Assembly: GCF_011752045.1 (NCBI RefSeq) | Contig: NZ_JAAKXW010000001.1 | Span: 434,001 to 498,000 of the forward strand | Reading direction: 5' to 3' | DNA from: Microbacterium hydrocarbonoxydans | GTDB taxonomy: Bacteria > Actinomycetota > Actinomycetes > Actinomycetales > Microbacteriaceae | DNA length: 64,000 nt | Part shown: in pieces, positions 8,342 through 17,707 of the stretch | Layout: the number at the start of each line of letters is the position of its first letter | Position numbering within the stretch: the first letter of the stretch is position 1 | The notes under the pieces: model-generated | Seen by the model: the letters and a program-made list of their open reading frames with translations, nothing else | Databases searched by the model: none | What the model was told of the DNA's origin: nothing | Position numbers and translations under genes: made by a program

Positions 8342-11300
8342 GTGTACTTCCAGCCCCCTTACGGCGCCTCCGGCGCATACCCCCCGAAGCAGGGCATGTA
8401 CAACCCGGCGTTCGAGAAGGACGCCTGCGGCCTGGCCATGGTCGCGACGCTGCGCGGCGAAGCCGGGCACGACATCATCGCGCTCGCCCTCGAGGCGCTG
8501 CGCAACCTCGAGCACCGCGGCGCCATCGGATCCGACGCCGGCACCGGTGACGGCGCCGGCATCCTCACCCAGATGCCGGACGAGTTCCTCCGGGCCGTCG
8601 CGGGCTTCGAGCTGCCGCCGGTCGGCGAGTACGCCGTCGGCCTCGCCTTCCTCCCGCGGGACTCGAGCCAGCGCCGCCAGCAGAAGGCGGACATCGAGAA
8701 GATCGCGCGTGCCGAGGGACTGCGCGTCCTCGGCTGGCGTGAGGTGCCCACCGCCAACGAGCACCTCGGCAAGCTCGCCGACGAGGCCCGCCCCGCCTTC
8801 GAGCAGCTGTTCGTCAGCGCCGGGGGAGCGACGCACGCCGACGCTCCGCTGACCGGCATCGCCCTCGACCGTGTCGCCTACCGACTGCGCAAGCGCGCCG
8901 GTCACGAGCTCGGCGCCTACTTCGTCACGCTCTCCAGCCGCACCCTCGGCTACAAGGGCATGGTCACCACCCTGCAGCTCGAGCCGTTCTACCCCGACCT
9001 GCAGGACGAGCGCTTCGCCTCCGAGCTCGCGGTGGTCCACTCGCGCTACTCGACCAACACGTTCCCGTCCTGGCCGCTCGCGCAGCCGCTGCGGATGCTC
9101 GCCCACAACGGCGAGATCAACACGGTCGGCGGCAACCGCAACTGGATGCGTGCCCGCCAGTCGCAGCTCGAATCCGAGCTCCTCGGCGACATGGGGCCGC
9201 TGCTGCCCATCTGCACCGACGGCGCCAGCGACTCGGCCTCTTTCGACGAGGTGCTCGAGCTGCTCACGCTGACCGGCCGCAGCCTGCCCCACGCCATCAT
9301 GATGATGGTCCCGGAGGCGTACGAGAAGCAGTCCGACATCTCGCCGGAACTGCGTTCGTTCTACGACTACCACTCGAACCAGATGGAGCCGTGGGACGGC
9401 CCCGCGGCCCTGATCTTCACCGACGGCACGGTGGTCGGCGCCACCCTCGACCGCAACGGCCTGCGCCCCGGCCGGTGGACCGAGACGACCGACGGTCTCG
9501 TCGTGATCGGCTCGGAGACCGGCGTGCTGCAGTTCGAGCCGGAGCGCATCAAGCGCCGCGGCCGTCTGCAGCCCGGCAAGATGTTCCTCGTCGACACCGC
9601 GCAGCGCCGCATCGTCGAGGACGAGGAGATCAAGCACGAGCTCGCCACCATGCACCCGTGGCAGGAGTGGCTGGATGCCGGCTCCGTCCGGCTCGCCGAC
9701 CTCCCTGAGCGCGAGCACATCGTGCACCCGCCGGCGTCGATCACCCGCCGTCAGCGCACCTTCGGCTACACGGAGGAGGAGGTGCGGATCCTCCTGACCC
9801 CGATGGGGCAGACCGGCGTCGAGCCGCTCGGCGCGATGGGATCCGACACGCCGATCGCCGTGCTCAGCAAGCGCCCGCGCCTGCTGTTCGACTACTTCAC
9901 GCAGCAGTTCGCGCAGGTCACCAACCCGCCGCTGGACTCCATCCGCGAGGAGGTCGTCACCAGCCTCAAGCTCGGACTCGGCCCGGAGAGCAACCTGCTC
10001 ACCTGGGGACCGGAGCACACTCGAACGGTGTCGCTCGACTTCCCGGTCATCGACAACGACGAGCTCGCGAAGATCCGTCACATCGACAAGGCCCTTCCCG
10101 GGCGCTCCAGCGTGACCATCAAGGGCCTGTACCACTTCGACGCCGGACCCCACACGCTCGAGCAGCGTCTCACGGAGATGTGCGCCGAGGTCGACGAGGC
10201 CATCGAGCGCGGCGCGGAGTTCATCATCCTCTCGGACCGCGACTCGAACAAGGACCTCGTCCCGATCCCGTCGCTGCTCATGCTCTCGGCGGTCCACCAC
10301 CACCTCATCCGGCGCGAGAACCGCATGAAGGTCGGCCTGATCGTCGAGGCCGGCGATGTCCGCGAGGTGCACCACGTCGCCACCCTCATCGGCTACGGCG
10401 CCTCGGCGATCAACCCGTACCTCGCGATGGAGACGGTGGAGCACCTGGTGCGCACCGGCTACATCACCGGGATCACGCCGGAGAAGGCCGTACGCAACCT
10501 CATCTACGCGCTCGGCAAGGGCGTGCTGAAGATCATGTCCAAGATGGGCATCTCGACCGTGTCGTCGTATGCCGGCGCACAGGTGTTCGAGGCCGTCGGC
10601 CTCAGCGAGGAGTTCATCGAGGCGTACTTCACGCGCACCGAGTCCAAGCTCGGCGGCATCGGCATCGAGGAGATCTTCGCCGAGAACCAGGCTCGCCACG
10701 ACTACGCCTATCCCGAGGATGCCGCGGCGCGCGCTCACGAGCGCCTGTGGACCGGCGGCGAGTACCAGTGGCGCCGTGACGGCTCGCCCCATCTGTTCAG
10801 CCCGGAGACGGTCTTCAAGCTGCAGCACGCCACCCGCGAGCGCCGCTACGACATCTTCCGGCAGTACACGAAGCTCGTCGACGACCAGGCCGCGGAGCTG
10901 AAGACCCTGCGCGGACTCTTCAAGCTCCGCACCGGCACCCGCAAGCCGGTGCCGCTGGACGAGGTCGAGCCCGTGTCCGAGATCGTCAGGCGCTTCTCCA
11001 CCGGCGCGATGAGCTACGGCTCCATCTCGAAGGAGGCGCACGAGACCCTCGCGATCGCCATGAACCGGATCGGCGGCAAGTCGAACACCGGTGAAGGCGG
11101 CGAGGACCTCGACCGCCTGGTCGACCCCGAGCGCCGCAGCGCGATCAAGCAGGTCGCGTCCGGTCGCTTCGGTGTGACCAGCCTGTACCTCACCGAGTCG
11201 GATGACATCCAGATCAAGCTCGCACAGGGCGCGAAGCCCGGCGAGGGAGGCCAGCTGCCCCCGCAGAAGGTGTACCCGTGGATCGCCCGCACGCGCGGCG

Positions 11301-12919
11301 GCACCCCGGGCGTGGGTCTGATCTCCCCGCCGCCGCACCACGACATCTACTCGATCGAGGACCTCAAGCAGCTCATCTTCGACCTGAAGAGGGCGAACCC
11401 CGAGGCGCGCATCCACACGAAGCTGGTCAGCCAGTCCGGCATCGGGGCGGTCTCCGCGGGCGTCGCCAAGGCGCTCAGCGACGTCATCCTGGTGTCCGGC
11501 CACGACGGCGGCACCGGCGCGAGCCCGCTGAACTCGCTCAAGCACGCCGGCACGCCGTGGGAGCTCGGTCTCGCCGAGACCCAGCAGACGCTGATGCTCA
11601 ACGGCATGCGCGACCGCGTGGTGGTGCAGGTCGACGGTCAGCTGAAGACCGGCCGCGATGTGGTCATCGGCGCCCTGCTCGGCGCGGAGGAGTTCGGGTT
11701 CGCGACGGCTCCGCTGGTGGTCAGCGGCTGCATCATGATGCGCGTCTGCCACCTCGACACGTGCCCGGTCGGCGTCGCGACGCAGAACCCGGTGCTGCGC
11801 GAGCGCTTCACCGGCAAGCCCGAGTTCGTCGTGAACTTCATGGAGTTCATCGCCGAAGAGGTCCGCGAGCTGCTCGCAGAGCTCGGCTTCCGATCGATCG
11901 ACGAGATCGTCGGCCGTGCGGAGCTCCTCGAGGTGGATGCCGCGATCGACCACTGGAAGGCGGAGGGGCTCGACCTCGCGCCGATCCTCGACGGCCCGGC
12001 GTTCCCCGCCGGCGAACCCCGTCGCAGCGGCCGCACACAGGACCACGAGCTCGAGAAGCACTTCGACGTGCAGCTCATCGACATCGCGAAGGAGGCCCTC
12101 CTCAACGGCGAGCCCGTGCACGTCGAGCTGCCGATCGCGAACACCGAGCGCGCCGTCGGCACCATGCTCGGCCATCAGGTCACCTCTCGGCACGGCGCCG
12201 CCGGCCTGCCCACGGGCACGATCGACGTCACGCTGCACGGCACGGCCGGGCAGTCGCTGGGCGCCTTCCTCCCGTCGGGCATCGTGCTGCGGCTCGAAGG
12301 AGACGCCAACGACTACGTCGGCAAGGGCCTCTCCGGCGGCGACATCACGATCCGCCCGCCGCGGGGAGCGACGATCGCGCCGCACGAGAACGTGATCGCA
12401 GGCAACGTGATCGGCTACGGCGCCACTGGAGGGACGATGTTCATCTCCGGCGTCGTCGGCGAGCGGTTCCTCGTCCGGAACTCCGGCGCCACCGCGGTCG
12501 TCGAGGGCGTGGGCGACCACGCGCTCGAGTACATGACGGGCGGCACCGCGGTGATCCTCGGGTCCACCGGGCGCAACCTCGGCGCCGGCATGTCCGGGGG
12601 AGTGGCGTACATCCACGCGCTCGACACCGCGAAGATCAACGCGCAGTCGCTGAGCAGCGGCGAGCTGCTCCTGATGCCACTCGACAGGGCCGACCTCGAG
12701 GTGCTGCACAGCCTCATCGCCGACCACGTCGAGCGCACGGGCTCTCCGCTCGGCGCCGACATCCTGGCCCGGTTCGAGGAGACCGCCGCAGAGTTCGTGA
12801 AGGTCCTCCCGCGTGACTTCGCCGCCGTGCGGAGCATGCGCGAGGAAGCCGTGGCCGAGGGGATCGACCCCGACGGCGACATCGTCTGGAACCGCATCCT
12901 GGAGGTGACCGGTGGCTGA
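8342..12919 (+). CDS. gltB: Glutamate synthase large subunit
   Basis: Makes two glutamates from glutamine and 2-oxoglutarate with GltD. The 1525-residue protein has the expected order: class II glutaminase (nucleophile Cys29 in KDACG, exposed after removal of a propeptide), central domain (about 470-770), FMN-binding synthase domain (about 830-1200) and the C-terminal GXGXG beta-helix (about 1270-1470). The 3Fe-4S cysteines lie in CHLDTCPVG near residue 1135. The GTG at 8342 gives a 28-residue propeptide. An internal ATG at 8396 would give a 10-residue one, so the exact start is uncertain. gltD overlaps its end by 8 bases. Confidence 0.96.
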   Translation: MYFQPPYGASGAYPPKQGMYNPAFEKDACGLAMVATLRGEAGHDIIALALEALRNLEHRGAIGSDAGTGDGAGILTQMPDEFLRAVAGFELPPVGEYAVGLAFLPRDSSQRRQQKADIEKIARAEGLRVLGWREVPTANEHLGKLADEARPAFEQLFVSAGGATHADAPLTGIALDRVAYRLRKRAGHELGAYFVTLSSRTLGYKGMVTTLQLEPFYPDLQDERFASELAVVHSRYSTNTFPSWPLAQPLRMLAHNGEINTVGGNRNWMRARQSQLESELLGDMGPLLPICTDGASDSASFDEVLELLTLTGRSLPHAIMMMVPEAYEKQSDISPELRSFYDYHSNQMEPWDGPAALIFTDGTVVGATLDRNGLRPGRWTETTDGLVVIGSETGVLQFEPERIKRRGRLQPGKMFLVDTAQRRIVEDEEIKHELATMHPWQEWLDAGSVRLADLPEREHIVHPPASITRRQRTFGYTEEEVRILLTPMGQTGVEPLGAMGSDTPIAVLSKRPRLLFDYFTQQFAQVTNPPLDSIREEVVTSLKLGLGPESNLLTWGPEHTRTVSLDFPVIDNDELAKIRHIDKALPGRSSVTIKGLYHFDAGPHTLEQRLTEMCAEVDEAIERGAEFIILSDRDSNKDLVPIPSLLMLSAVHHHLIRRENRMKVGLIVEAGDVREVHHVATLIGYGASAINPYLAMETVEHLVRTGYITGITPEKAVRNLIYALGKGVLKIMSKMGISTVSSYAGAQVFEAVGLSEEFIEAYFTRTESKLGGIGIEEIFAENQARHDYAYPEDAAARAHERLWTGGEYQWRRDGSPHLFSPETVFKLQHATRERRYDIFRQYTKLVDDQAAELKTLRGLFKLRTGTRKPVPLDEVEPVSEIVRRFSTGAMSYGSISKEAHETLAIAMNRIGGKSNTGEGGEDLDRLVDPERRSAIKQVASGRFGVTSLYLTESDDIQIKLAQGAKPGEGGQLPPQKVYPWIARTRGGTPGVGLISPPPHHDIYSIEDLKQLIFDLKRANPEARIHTKLVSQSGIGAVSAGVAKALSDVILVSGHDGGTGASPLNSLKHAGTPWELGLAETQQTLMLNGMRDRVVVQVDGQLKTGRDVVIGALLGAEEFGFATAPLVVSGCIMMRVCHLDTCPVGVATQNPVLRERFTGKPEFVVNFMEFIAEEVRELLAELGFRSIDEIVGRAELLEVDAAIDHWKAEGLDLAPILDGPAFPAGEPRRSGRTQDHELEKHFDVQLIDIAKEALLNGEPVHVELPIANTERAVGTMLGHQVTSRHGAAGLPTGTIDVTLHGTAGQSLGAFLPSGIVLRLEGDANDYVGKGLSGGDITIRPPRGATIAPHENVIAGNVIGYGATGGTMFISGVVGERFLVRNSGATAVVEGVGDHALEYMTGGTAVILGSTGRNLGAGMSGGVAYIHALDTAKINAQSLSSGELLLMPLDRADLEVLHSLIADHVERTGSPLGADILARFEETAAEFVKVLPRDFAAVRSMREEAVAEGIDPDGDIVWNRILEVTGG

Positions 12920-14378
12920 TCCCAAAGGTTTTCTGAAGGTCACCGAGCGTGAGCTTCCCGCACGTCGTCCCGTTCCGGTGCGCATCATGGACTGGAAAGA
13001 GGTCTACGAGCCCGGCGATCAGGCGGTCCTTCGCCGGCAGGCGAGCCGCTGCATGGACTGCGGCGTGCCGTTCTGCCACCAGGGCTGCCCGCTCGGCAAC
13101 CTCATCCCGGAATGGAACGACCTCACCTGGCGCGGGGAGGGGCGCGCGGCCATCGACCGCCTGCACGCGACGAACAACTTCCCCGAGTTCACCGGGCGCC
13201 TGTGCCCTGCCCCCTGCGAGAGCTCGTGCGTGCTGGGCATCAACCAGCCTGCCGTCACGATCAAGCAGATCGAGGTCTCCATCATCGACGAGGCCTTCGC
13301 CAAGGGCTGGGTCGAGCCGCAGCCGCCTGCGCGCCTGACCGGCAAGACGGTGGCCGTCGTCGGATCCGGCCCCGCCGGACTCGCGGCCGCCCAGCAGCTG
13401 ACCCGGGCCGGGCACACGGTGGCGGTCTTCGAGCGCGACGACCGCATCGGCGGGCTGCTGCGCTACGGCATCCCGGACTTCAAGATGGAGAAGACGCACC
13501 TGGAGTCGCGTCTGCGCCAGATGCAGGAGGAGGGGACCCGCTTCCGCGCCGGCGTCGAGATCGGCAGGGACATCTCCTGGGCCGATCTGCGCGCCCGGTA
13601 CGACGCCGTGGTGATCGCCACCGGCGCCACCGTGCCGCGCGACCTGTCGATCCCCGGCCGCGACCTGGACGGCGTGCACTTCGCGATGGAGTACCTCGTC
13701 GAGTCCAACCACGCGGTCGCCGGCGACAAGGTCCCCGAGCAGATCACCGCAGAGGGCAAGCACGTCATCGTGATCGGCGGCGGCGACACCGGTGCCGACT
13801 GCATCGGGACCGCGCACCGTCAGGGCGCACTCAGCGTGACCAACCTGGCGATCGGCCGGCAGCCCGGCACCGAGCGCCCGGGGCACCAGCCGTGGCCGAT
13901 GATGCCGACGCTCTTCGAGGTGCAGTCCGCGCACGAGGAGGGCGGTGAGCGGGTGTATCTCGCGTCCACCGTCGAGTTCCTGTCGAACGAGGTCGGTGAG
14001 GTCCGCGCGCTGCGCGTCGCCGAGACCGAGTTCGTCGACGGCCGTCGCGTGCCCAAGAGCGGCACCGAGCGCGAGATCCCCGCGGATCTGGTCCTCATCG
14101 CGATGGGCTTCACCGGCCCGGAGCAGGACGGCTTCACGGAGGACACCCGCCCGCAGGTGACCGGCCGCGGCGCCTTCCAGCGCGACGACGACTACGAGTC
14201 GACCGTCCCCGGCGTGTTCGTCGCCGGCGACGCGGGCCGCGGCCAGTCGCTCATCGTGTGGGCGATCGCCGAGGGCAGGGCCGCCGCCGCCAGCGTCGAC
14301 CGCTACCTGATGGGCACGACCGTGCTCCCCGCGCCGGTGCGTCCGACGGATGTCGCGATCGGTCTGCAGCCCGCGTAG
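12912..14378 (+). CDS. gltD: Glutamate synthase small subunit
   Basis: NADPH-oxidising flavoprotein subunit that passes electrons to GltB. The 488-residue protein begins with a 4Fe-4S segment: cysteines in [17 protein letters not shown] and [10 protein letters not shown]. An FAD Rossmann fold with [12 protein letters not shown] (about 147-160) and an NADPH fold with [11 protein letters not shown] (about 285-296) follow. The C-terminal [14 protein letters not shown] binds FAD. The GTG start overlaps gltB by 8 bases in another frame, so translation is coupled. A -10-like TAGGCT overlaps its stop codon and may drive pyk. Confidence 0.96.
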   Translation: MADPKGFLKVTERELPARRPVPVRIMDWKEVYEPGDQAVLRRQASRCMDCGVPFCHQGCPLGNLIPEWNDLTWRGEGRAAIDRLHATNNFPEFTGRLCPAPCESSCVLGINQPAVTIKQIEVSIIDEAFAKGWVEPQPPARLTGKTVAVVGSGPAGLAAAQQLTRAGHTVAVFERDDRIGGLLRYGIPDFKMEKTHLESRLRQMQEEGTRFRAGVEIGRDISWADLRARYDAVVIATGATVPRDLSIPGRDLDGVHFAMEYLVESNHAVAGDKVPEQITAEGKHVIVIGGGDTGADCIGTAHRQGALSVTNLAIGRQPGTERPGHQPWPMMPTLFEVQSAHEEGGERVYLASTVEFLSNEVGEVRALRVAETEFVDGRRVPKSGTEREIPADLVLIAMGFTGPEQDGFTEDTRPQVTGRGAFQRDDDYESTVPGVFVAGDAGRGQSLIVWAIAEGRAAAASVDRYLMGTTVLPAPVRPTDVAIGLQPA

Positions 14379-14432
14379 GCTGAGCCCGGCACCGTCGCCT
14401 GATTTCTATCCCCCTCTACCCTGGAGAATCTG

Positions 14433-15881
14433 TTGAGACGCGCGAAAATCGTCGCCACCCTGGGCCCCGCCACATCCACCTACGAGACCGTGCGAGCGAT
14501 CATCGAGGCAGGGGTGGACGTCGCCCGACTGAACCTCAGCCACGGTGACTACTCGGTGCACGAGGCCAACTACGCCAACGTCCGCCGCGCGGCCGACGAT
14601 GCGGGTCGCGCCGTCGCCGTCCTCGTCGACCTGCAGGGTCCGAAGATCCGCCTCGGCCGGTTCGAGGACGGCCCCTATGAGCTCGCCGTCGGCGACATCT
14701 TCAAGATCACCACCGAGGACGTCATCGGCAACAGGGAGATCTGCGGCACCACGTTCAAGGGCCTGCCCCAGGACGTGAAGCCCGGGGACTTCCTCCTCAT
14801 CGACGACGGCAAGGTCCGCGTCGAGGTCGTCGAGACCGACGGCGTCACCGTCACCACCAGGGTGGTCGTCGCCGGCGCGGTGTCGAACAACAAGGGCATC
14901 AACCTCCCCGGCGTCGCCGTCAACGTCCCCGCGCTCAGCGAGAAGGACGAGGACGACCTGCGCTGGGGCCTGCGCACCGGAGCCGACCTCATCGCCCTGT
15001 CCTTCGTGCGCAACGCCTCCGATGTCACCCGGGTGCACGAGATCATGGCGGAGGAGGGCGTCAAGATCCCTGTCATCGCGAAGATCGAGAAGCCGCAGGC
15101 CGTCGATGCGCTCGAGGAGATCGTCGACGCCTTCGACGGCATCATGGTCGCCCGTGGAGACCTCGGCGTCGAGCTGCCGCTCGAGGCCGTGCCCATCGTC
15201 CAGAAGCGGGCCGTCGAGATCGCCCGCCGGATGGCGAAGCCCGTCATCGTCGCGACGCAGATGCTCGAGTCGATGATCAACAGCCCGGTGCCGACGCGCG
15301 CCGAGACGTCGGACGTGGCCAACGCCGTGCTCGACGGCGCGGACGCGGTGATGCTCTCGGGTGAGACCAGCGTCGGCGAGTACCCGGTCGTCGTCGTCGA
15401 GACGATGGCGCGCATCATCGAATCGACCGAGGAGCACGGCCTGGAGCGGGTGCTCCCGCTGACCACCAAGCCGCGCACGCAGGGCGGAGCGATCACGCTC
15501 GCCGCCCTCGAGGTCGCCGAGTTCGTCGAGGCGAAGTTCCTCTGCGTGTTCACACAGTCCGGCGACTCCGCACGCCGCCTGTCGCGCCTGCGCTCGCGCA
15601 TCCCGATGCTCGCGTTCACACCCGAGCCCGGCATCCGCCGTCGCATGGCGCTGACCTGGGGCATCCGCTCGACCCTGGTCGACATGGTGCAGCACACCGA
15701 CGCGATGTACCACCAGGTGGACGAGTACCTCCTCGGAACCGGCCTGGCTCAGGAAGGGGACAAGGTCGTCGTGATCTCCGGTTCCCCTCCCGGGATCATC
15801 GGTTCGACGAACGACCTCCGCGTCCACAAGGTCGGCGACACCATCCGCGGTGCCGCGCCGATCTACAAGACCGGCGTCTGA
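14433..15881 (+). CDS. pyk: Pyruvate kinase
   Basis: Last step of glycolysis: phosphoenolpyruvate plus ADP to pyruvate plus ATP. The 482-residue protein has ARLNLSHG, VDLQGPKIRLG, the catalytic-lysine segment IPVIAKIEKPQAV, the metal-binding MVARGDLGVELP and ATQMLESMI, followed by a C-terminal regulatory domain. The TTG at 14433 fits the family N-terminus RRAKIVATLGPA and is preceded by GGAGA. A TAGGCT at 14376-14381, over the gltD stop, is a candidate -10 box. A perfect 13-bp hairpin just after the stop separates it from the tRNA gene. Confidence 0.96.
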   Translation: MRRAKIVATLGPATSTYETVRAIIEAGVDVARLNLSHGDYSVHEANYANVRRAADDAGRAVAVLVDLQGPKIRLGRFEDGPYELAVGDIFKITTEDVIGNREICGTTFKGLPQDVKPGDFLLIDDGKVRVEVVETDGVTVTTRVVVAGAVSNNKGINLPGVAVNVPALSEKDEDDLRWGLRTGADLIALSFVRNASDVTRVHEIMAEEGVKIPVIAKIEKPQAVDALEEIVDAFDGIMVARGDLGVELPLEAVPIVQKRAVEIARRMAKPVIVATQMLESMINSPVPTRAETSDVANAVLDGADAVMLSGETSVGEYPVVVVETMARIIESTEEHGLERVLPLTTKPRTQGGAITLAALEVAEFVEAKFLCVFTQSGDSARRLSRLRSRIPMLAFTPEPGIRRRMALTWGIRSTLVDMVQHTDAMYHQVDEYLLGTGLAQEGDKVVVISGSPPGIIGSTNDLRVHKVGDTIRGAAPIYKTGV

Positions 15882-15889
15882 TCGTTCCT

Positions 15890-15929
15890 CCGTGCGCCGT
15901 GCACTCCTCGTGGAGAGCACGGCGCACGG
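15890..15929 (+). terminator. Hairpin terminator after pyk
   Basis: Perfect 13-bp inverted repeat: CCGTGCGCCGTGC at 15890-15902 and its complement at 15917-15929. The 14-base loop can itself pair (CTCC with GGAG). It begins 8 bases after the pyk stop. No U-tract follows, which is common in high-GC actinobacteria. Confidence 0.65.
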
Positions 15930-15964
15930 CTGCGTCCGGCCCGTTGCGATAGGGTCGACGATGG

Positions 15965-16047
15965 GCCGGCGTGGCGGAATGGCAGACGCGGAGCACTCAA
16001 AATGCTTTGTCCGAAAGGGCGTGTGGGTTCGAGTCCCACCGCCGGCA
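15965..16047 (+). tRNA. tRNA-Leu (anticodon CAA)
   Basis: Class II tRNA with a 7-bp acceptor stem (GCCGGCG at 15965-15971 with CGCCGGC at 16040-16046), discriminator A at 16047 and an encoded CCA at 16048-16050. The D-arm contains GGCGGAATGGCAGACGC. The anticodon loop CTCAAAA puts CAA at 15998-16000, reading UUG leucine codons. A long variable arm (CC-GAAA-GG core) and the T-arm GTGGG-TTCGAGT-CCCAC complete the fold. The ANTAR regulator's -10 box starts only 17 bases after the discriminator base. Confidence 0.95.
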
Positions 16048-16063
16048 CCAAATCTCTCTCGAC

Positions 16064-16069
16064 TAGGAT
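16064..16069 (+). promoter_or_regulatory. Candidate -10 box for leaderless ANTAR regulator transcript
   Basis: TAGGAT lies 6 bases before the GTG at 16076, in the 28-base gap after the tRNA. No Shine-Dalgarno sequence is present in the gap. Confidence 0.5.
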
Positions 16070-16075
16070 GGTTCT

Positions 16076-16693
16076 GTGACCGAGCAAGAACAGGCTGAGC
16101 AGCCCACGGCATCCGCACCCCGACGCGTCGTCGTCGCCGAGGACGAATCGCTGATCCGTCTCGACATCGTCGAGATCCTCCGCGACAACGGATTCGACGT
16201 CGTCGGCGAGGCAGGCGACGGCGAGACCGCCGTGGCCCTGGCCACGGAGCTGCGCCCCGACCTCGTCATCATGGACGTGAAGATGCCCCAGCTGGACGGC
16301 ATCAGCGCTGCCGAGAAGCTGCACAAGGGCAACATCGCCCCGGTCGTGCTGCTGACGGCCTTCAGCCAGAAGGAGCTCGTCGAGCGCGCGAGCGAGGCCG
16401 GCGCGCTGGCCTACGTCGTGAAGCCGTTCACGCCGAACGACCTGCTCCCGGCGATCGAGATCGCCCTCGCCCGTCACGAGCAGATCATCACGCTCGAGGC
16501 CGAGGTCGCCGACATGGTCGAGCGCTTCGAGACCCGCAAGCTCGTCGACCGGGCCAAGGGCCTGCTCAACGAGAAGATGGGCCTGAGCGAGCCCGAGGCC
16601 TTCCGCTGGATCCAGAAGGCGTCGATGGACCGCCGTCTGACCATGCAGGACGTCGCCAAGGCGATCATCGAGCAGCTGGCACCCAAGAAGTAG
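16076..16693 (+). CDS. ANTAR-domain response regulator (PdtaR-like)
   Basis: A cytosolic two-component output protein of 205 residues. The receiver domain (about 16-135) has the acidic pair Glu22/Asp23, phospho-acceptor Asp67 in LVIMDVKMP, the switch Thr in LLTAFS and the lysine in VKPF. The C-terminal ANTAR domain (about 148-202: VDRAKGLLNEKMGLSEPEAFRWIQ) binds paired RNA hairpins and promotes antitermination in characterised members. It resembles mycobacterial PdtaR (Rv1626), also encoded near polA. No histidine kinase lies next to it. A GNAT gene follows 2 bases downstream. Confidence 0.9.
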   Translation: MTEQEQAEQPTASAPRRVVVAEDESLIRLDIVEILRDNGFDVVGEAGDGETAVALATELRPDLVIMDVKMPQLDGISAAEKLHKGNIAPVVLLTAFSQKELVERASEAGALAYVVKPFTPNDLLPAIEIALARHEQIITLEAEVADMVERFETRKLVDRAKGLLNEKMGLSEPEAFRWIQKASMDRRLTMQDVAKAIIEQLAPKK

Positions 16694-16695
16694 CG

Positions 16696-17259
16696 ATGCT
16701 CCCGCTCGACGCGGAGCACACGCTGCGTCCTGTGCGCATCGGAGACGGTGCCGCTCTGGCGCGCGCGTACACGGCGAACCGGGCGCACCTCGCCCCGTGG
16801 GAGCCGACGCGCTCCGCGGTGTTCTTCACGGCCGAATGGCAGGAGCAGCACGCGCGTCAGTGCGTGGAGGATGCCGCCGCGGGGCGGAGCATCCGCTTCG
16901 TCATCGAATCGGACGACGGCGAGATCCGCGGACGCGTGAATCTGAACAACGTCGTCCGCGGTGCGTTCTGGAGCGCGGATCTCGGCTACTGGGTCGACAC
17001 CGCCCGCCAGCACCGCGGGCTCGCCTCACGCGCGGTGGAGAAGGTCGCCGGCTATGCGAAGGACGAGCTGCGCCTGCACAGGCTGCAGGCGGCGACGCTG
17101 CTGCACAACGTCGGCTCGCAGCGGGTGCTGGCGCACAACGGATTCGAGCGCATCGGGATGGCGCCGAAGTACCTGAAGATCGCAGGGGAGTGGCAGGACC
17201 ACCTGCTCTTCCAGCGGCTGCTGGAGGAGCCGCTCAGTCCGCCGCGGGAACATCCTTGA
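16696..17259 (+). CDS. GNAT family N-acetyltransferase (RimJ/RimL type)
   Basis: A 187-residue acetyl-CoA-dependent acetyltransferase. The N-terminus LRPVRIGDGAALARAYTANRAHLAPWEP and the motif A segment LGYWVDTARQHRGLASRAVEKV are typical of RimJ/RimL-type enzymes, which acetylate protein N-termini or small amines. The region LHRLQAATLLHNVGSQRVLAHNGFE completes the fold. The substrate cannot be read from sequence. The ATG lies 2 bases after the ANTAR regulator stop, so the two are probably cotranscribed. The last 26 bases overlap the convergent thioesterase gene, and both frames remain intact. Confidence 0.85.
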   Translation: MLPLDAEHTLRPVRIGDGAALARAYTANRAHLAPWEPTRSAVFFTAEWQEQHARQCVEDAAAGRSIRFVIESDDGEIRGRVNLNNVVRGAFWSADLGYWVDTARQHRGLASRAVEKVAGYAKDELRLHRLQAATLLHNVGSQRVLAHNGFERIGMAPKYLKIAGEWQDHLLFQRLLEEPLSPPREHP

Positions 17260-17662
17260 TCATGTTCGTGATCCGGATCGTCGAGCAGCGGCGGCCCTGA
17301 TCGTCGGAGACGACGATCTCGTGCACCGTGACGCTGCGCCCGAGGTGGATCGGCGTGCAGACGCCCGTGACGACGCCGGAGGTAGCGGAGCGCGTGTGCG
17401 TGGCGTTGATGTCCACGCCGACGGCGAGACGGCCGTGACCGGCGTGCAGGTTCGCCGCCATCGAGCCGAGAGACTCCCCGAGCACGACGTACGCGCCGCC
17501 GTGCATCAGGCCGACGGGCTGCGTGTTCCCCTCCACCGGCATCGTGGCCACGCAGCGCTCGAGGCTGAACTCGATGAACTCGATGCCCATCTTCTGGGCG
17601 AGGGCGCCCATGCCGCGCGCGGTCGCCCAGTCGAGTCCCTCGCTCGTCGCGGTCTCGCCCAT
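17234..17662 (-). CDS. Hotdog-fold acyl-CoA thioesterase (PaaI/MenI-like)
   Basis: A 142-residue single-hotdog protein with LMHGGAYVVLGESLGSMAA (His54, Gly55, Gly56 and Glu63), the active-site helix pattern of PaaI and DHNA-CoA thioesterases. The mid-region VGVDINATHTRS and the end GRRCSTIRITNMI are typical. It may hydrolyse an aromatic or menaquinone-pathway acyl-CoA; the exact substrate is not readable. An AGGAGGA ribosome-binding site precedes the ATG. Its upstream region is shared with the divergent polA, and its 3' end overlaps the convergent GNAT gene by 26 bases. Confidence 0.85.
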   Translation of the reverse strand: MGETATSEGLDWATARGMGALAQKMGIEFIEFSLERCVATMPVEGNTQPVGLMHGGAYVVLGESLGSMAANLHAGHGRLAVGVDINATHTRSATSGVVTGVCTPIHLGRSVTVHEIVVSDDQGRRCSTIRITNMIKDVPAAD

Positions 17663-17695
17663 GGTTCCTCCTCAGCGGGTGTCTGCCGTCCTCGT

Positions 17696-17701
17696 TAGGC
17701 T
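17696..17701 (+). promoter_or_regulatory. Candidate -10 box for leaderless polA transcript
   Basis: TAGGCT ends 6 bases before the polA GTG at 17708. It sits in the 45-base divergent gap between the thioesterase gene and polA. Confidence 0.5.
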
Positions 17702-17707
17702 GGCAGA

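Noticed and set aside
7919..12988. A 1689-codon open frame on the minus strand across gltB
   Set aside because: It mirrors the codon phase of gltB, as happens in very GC-rich genes. Its translation is rich in Arg, His, Asp and Val with no family motif.
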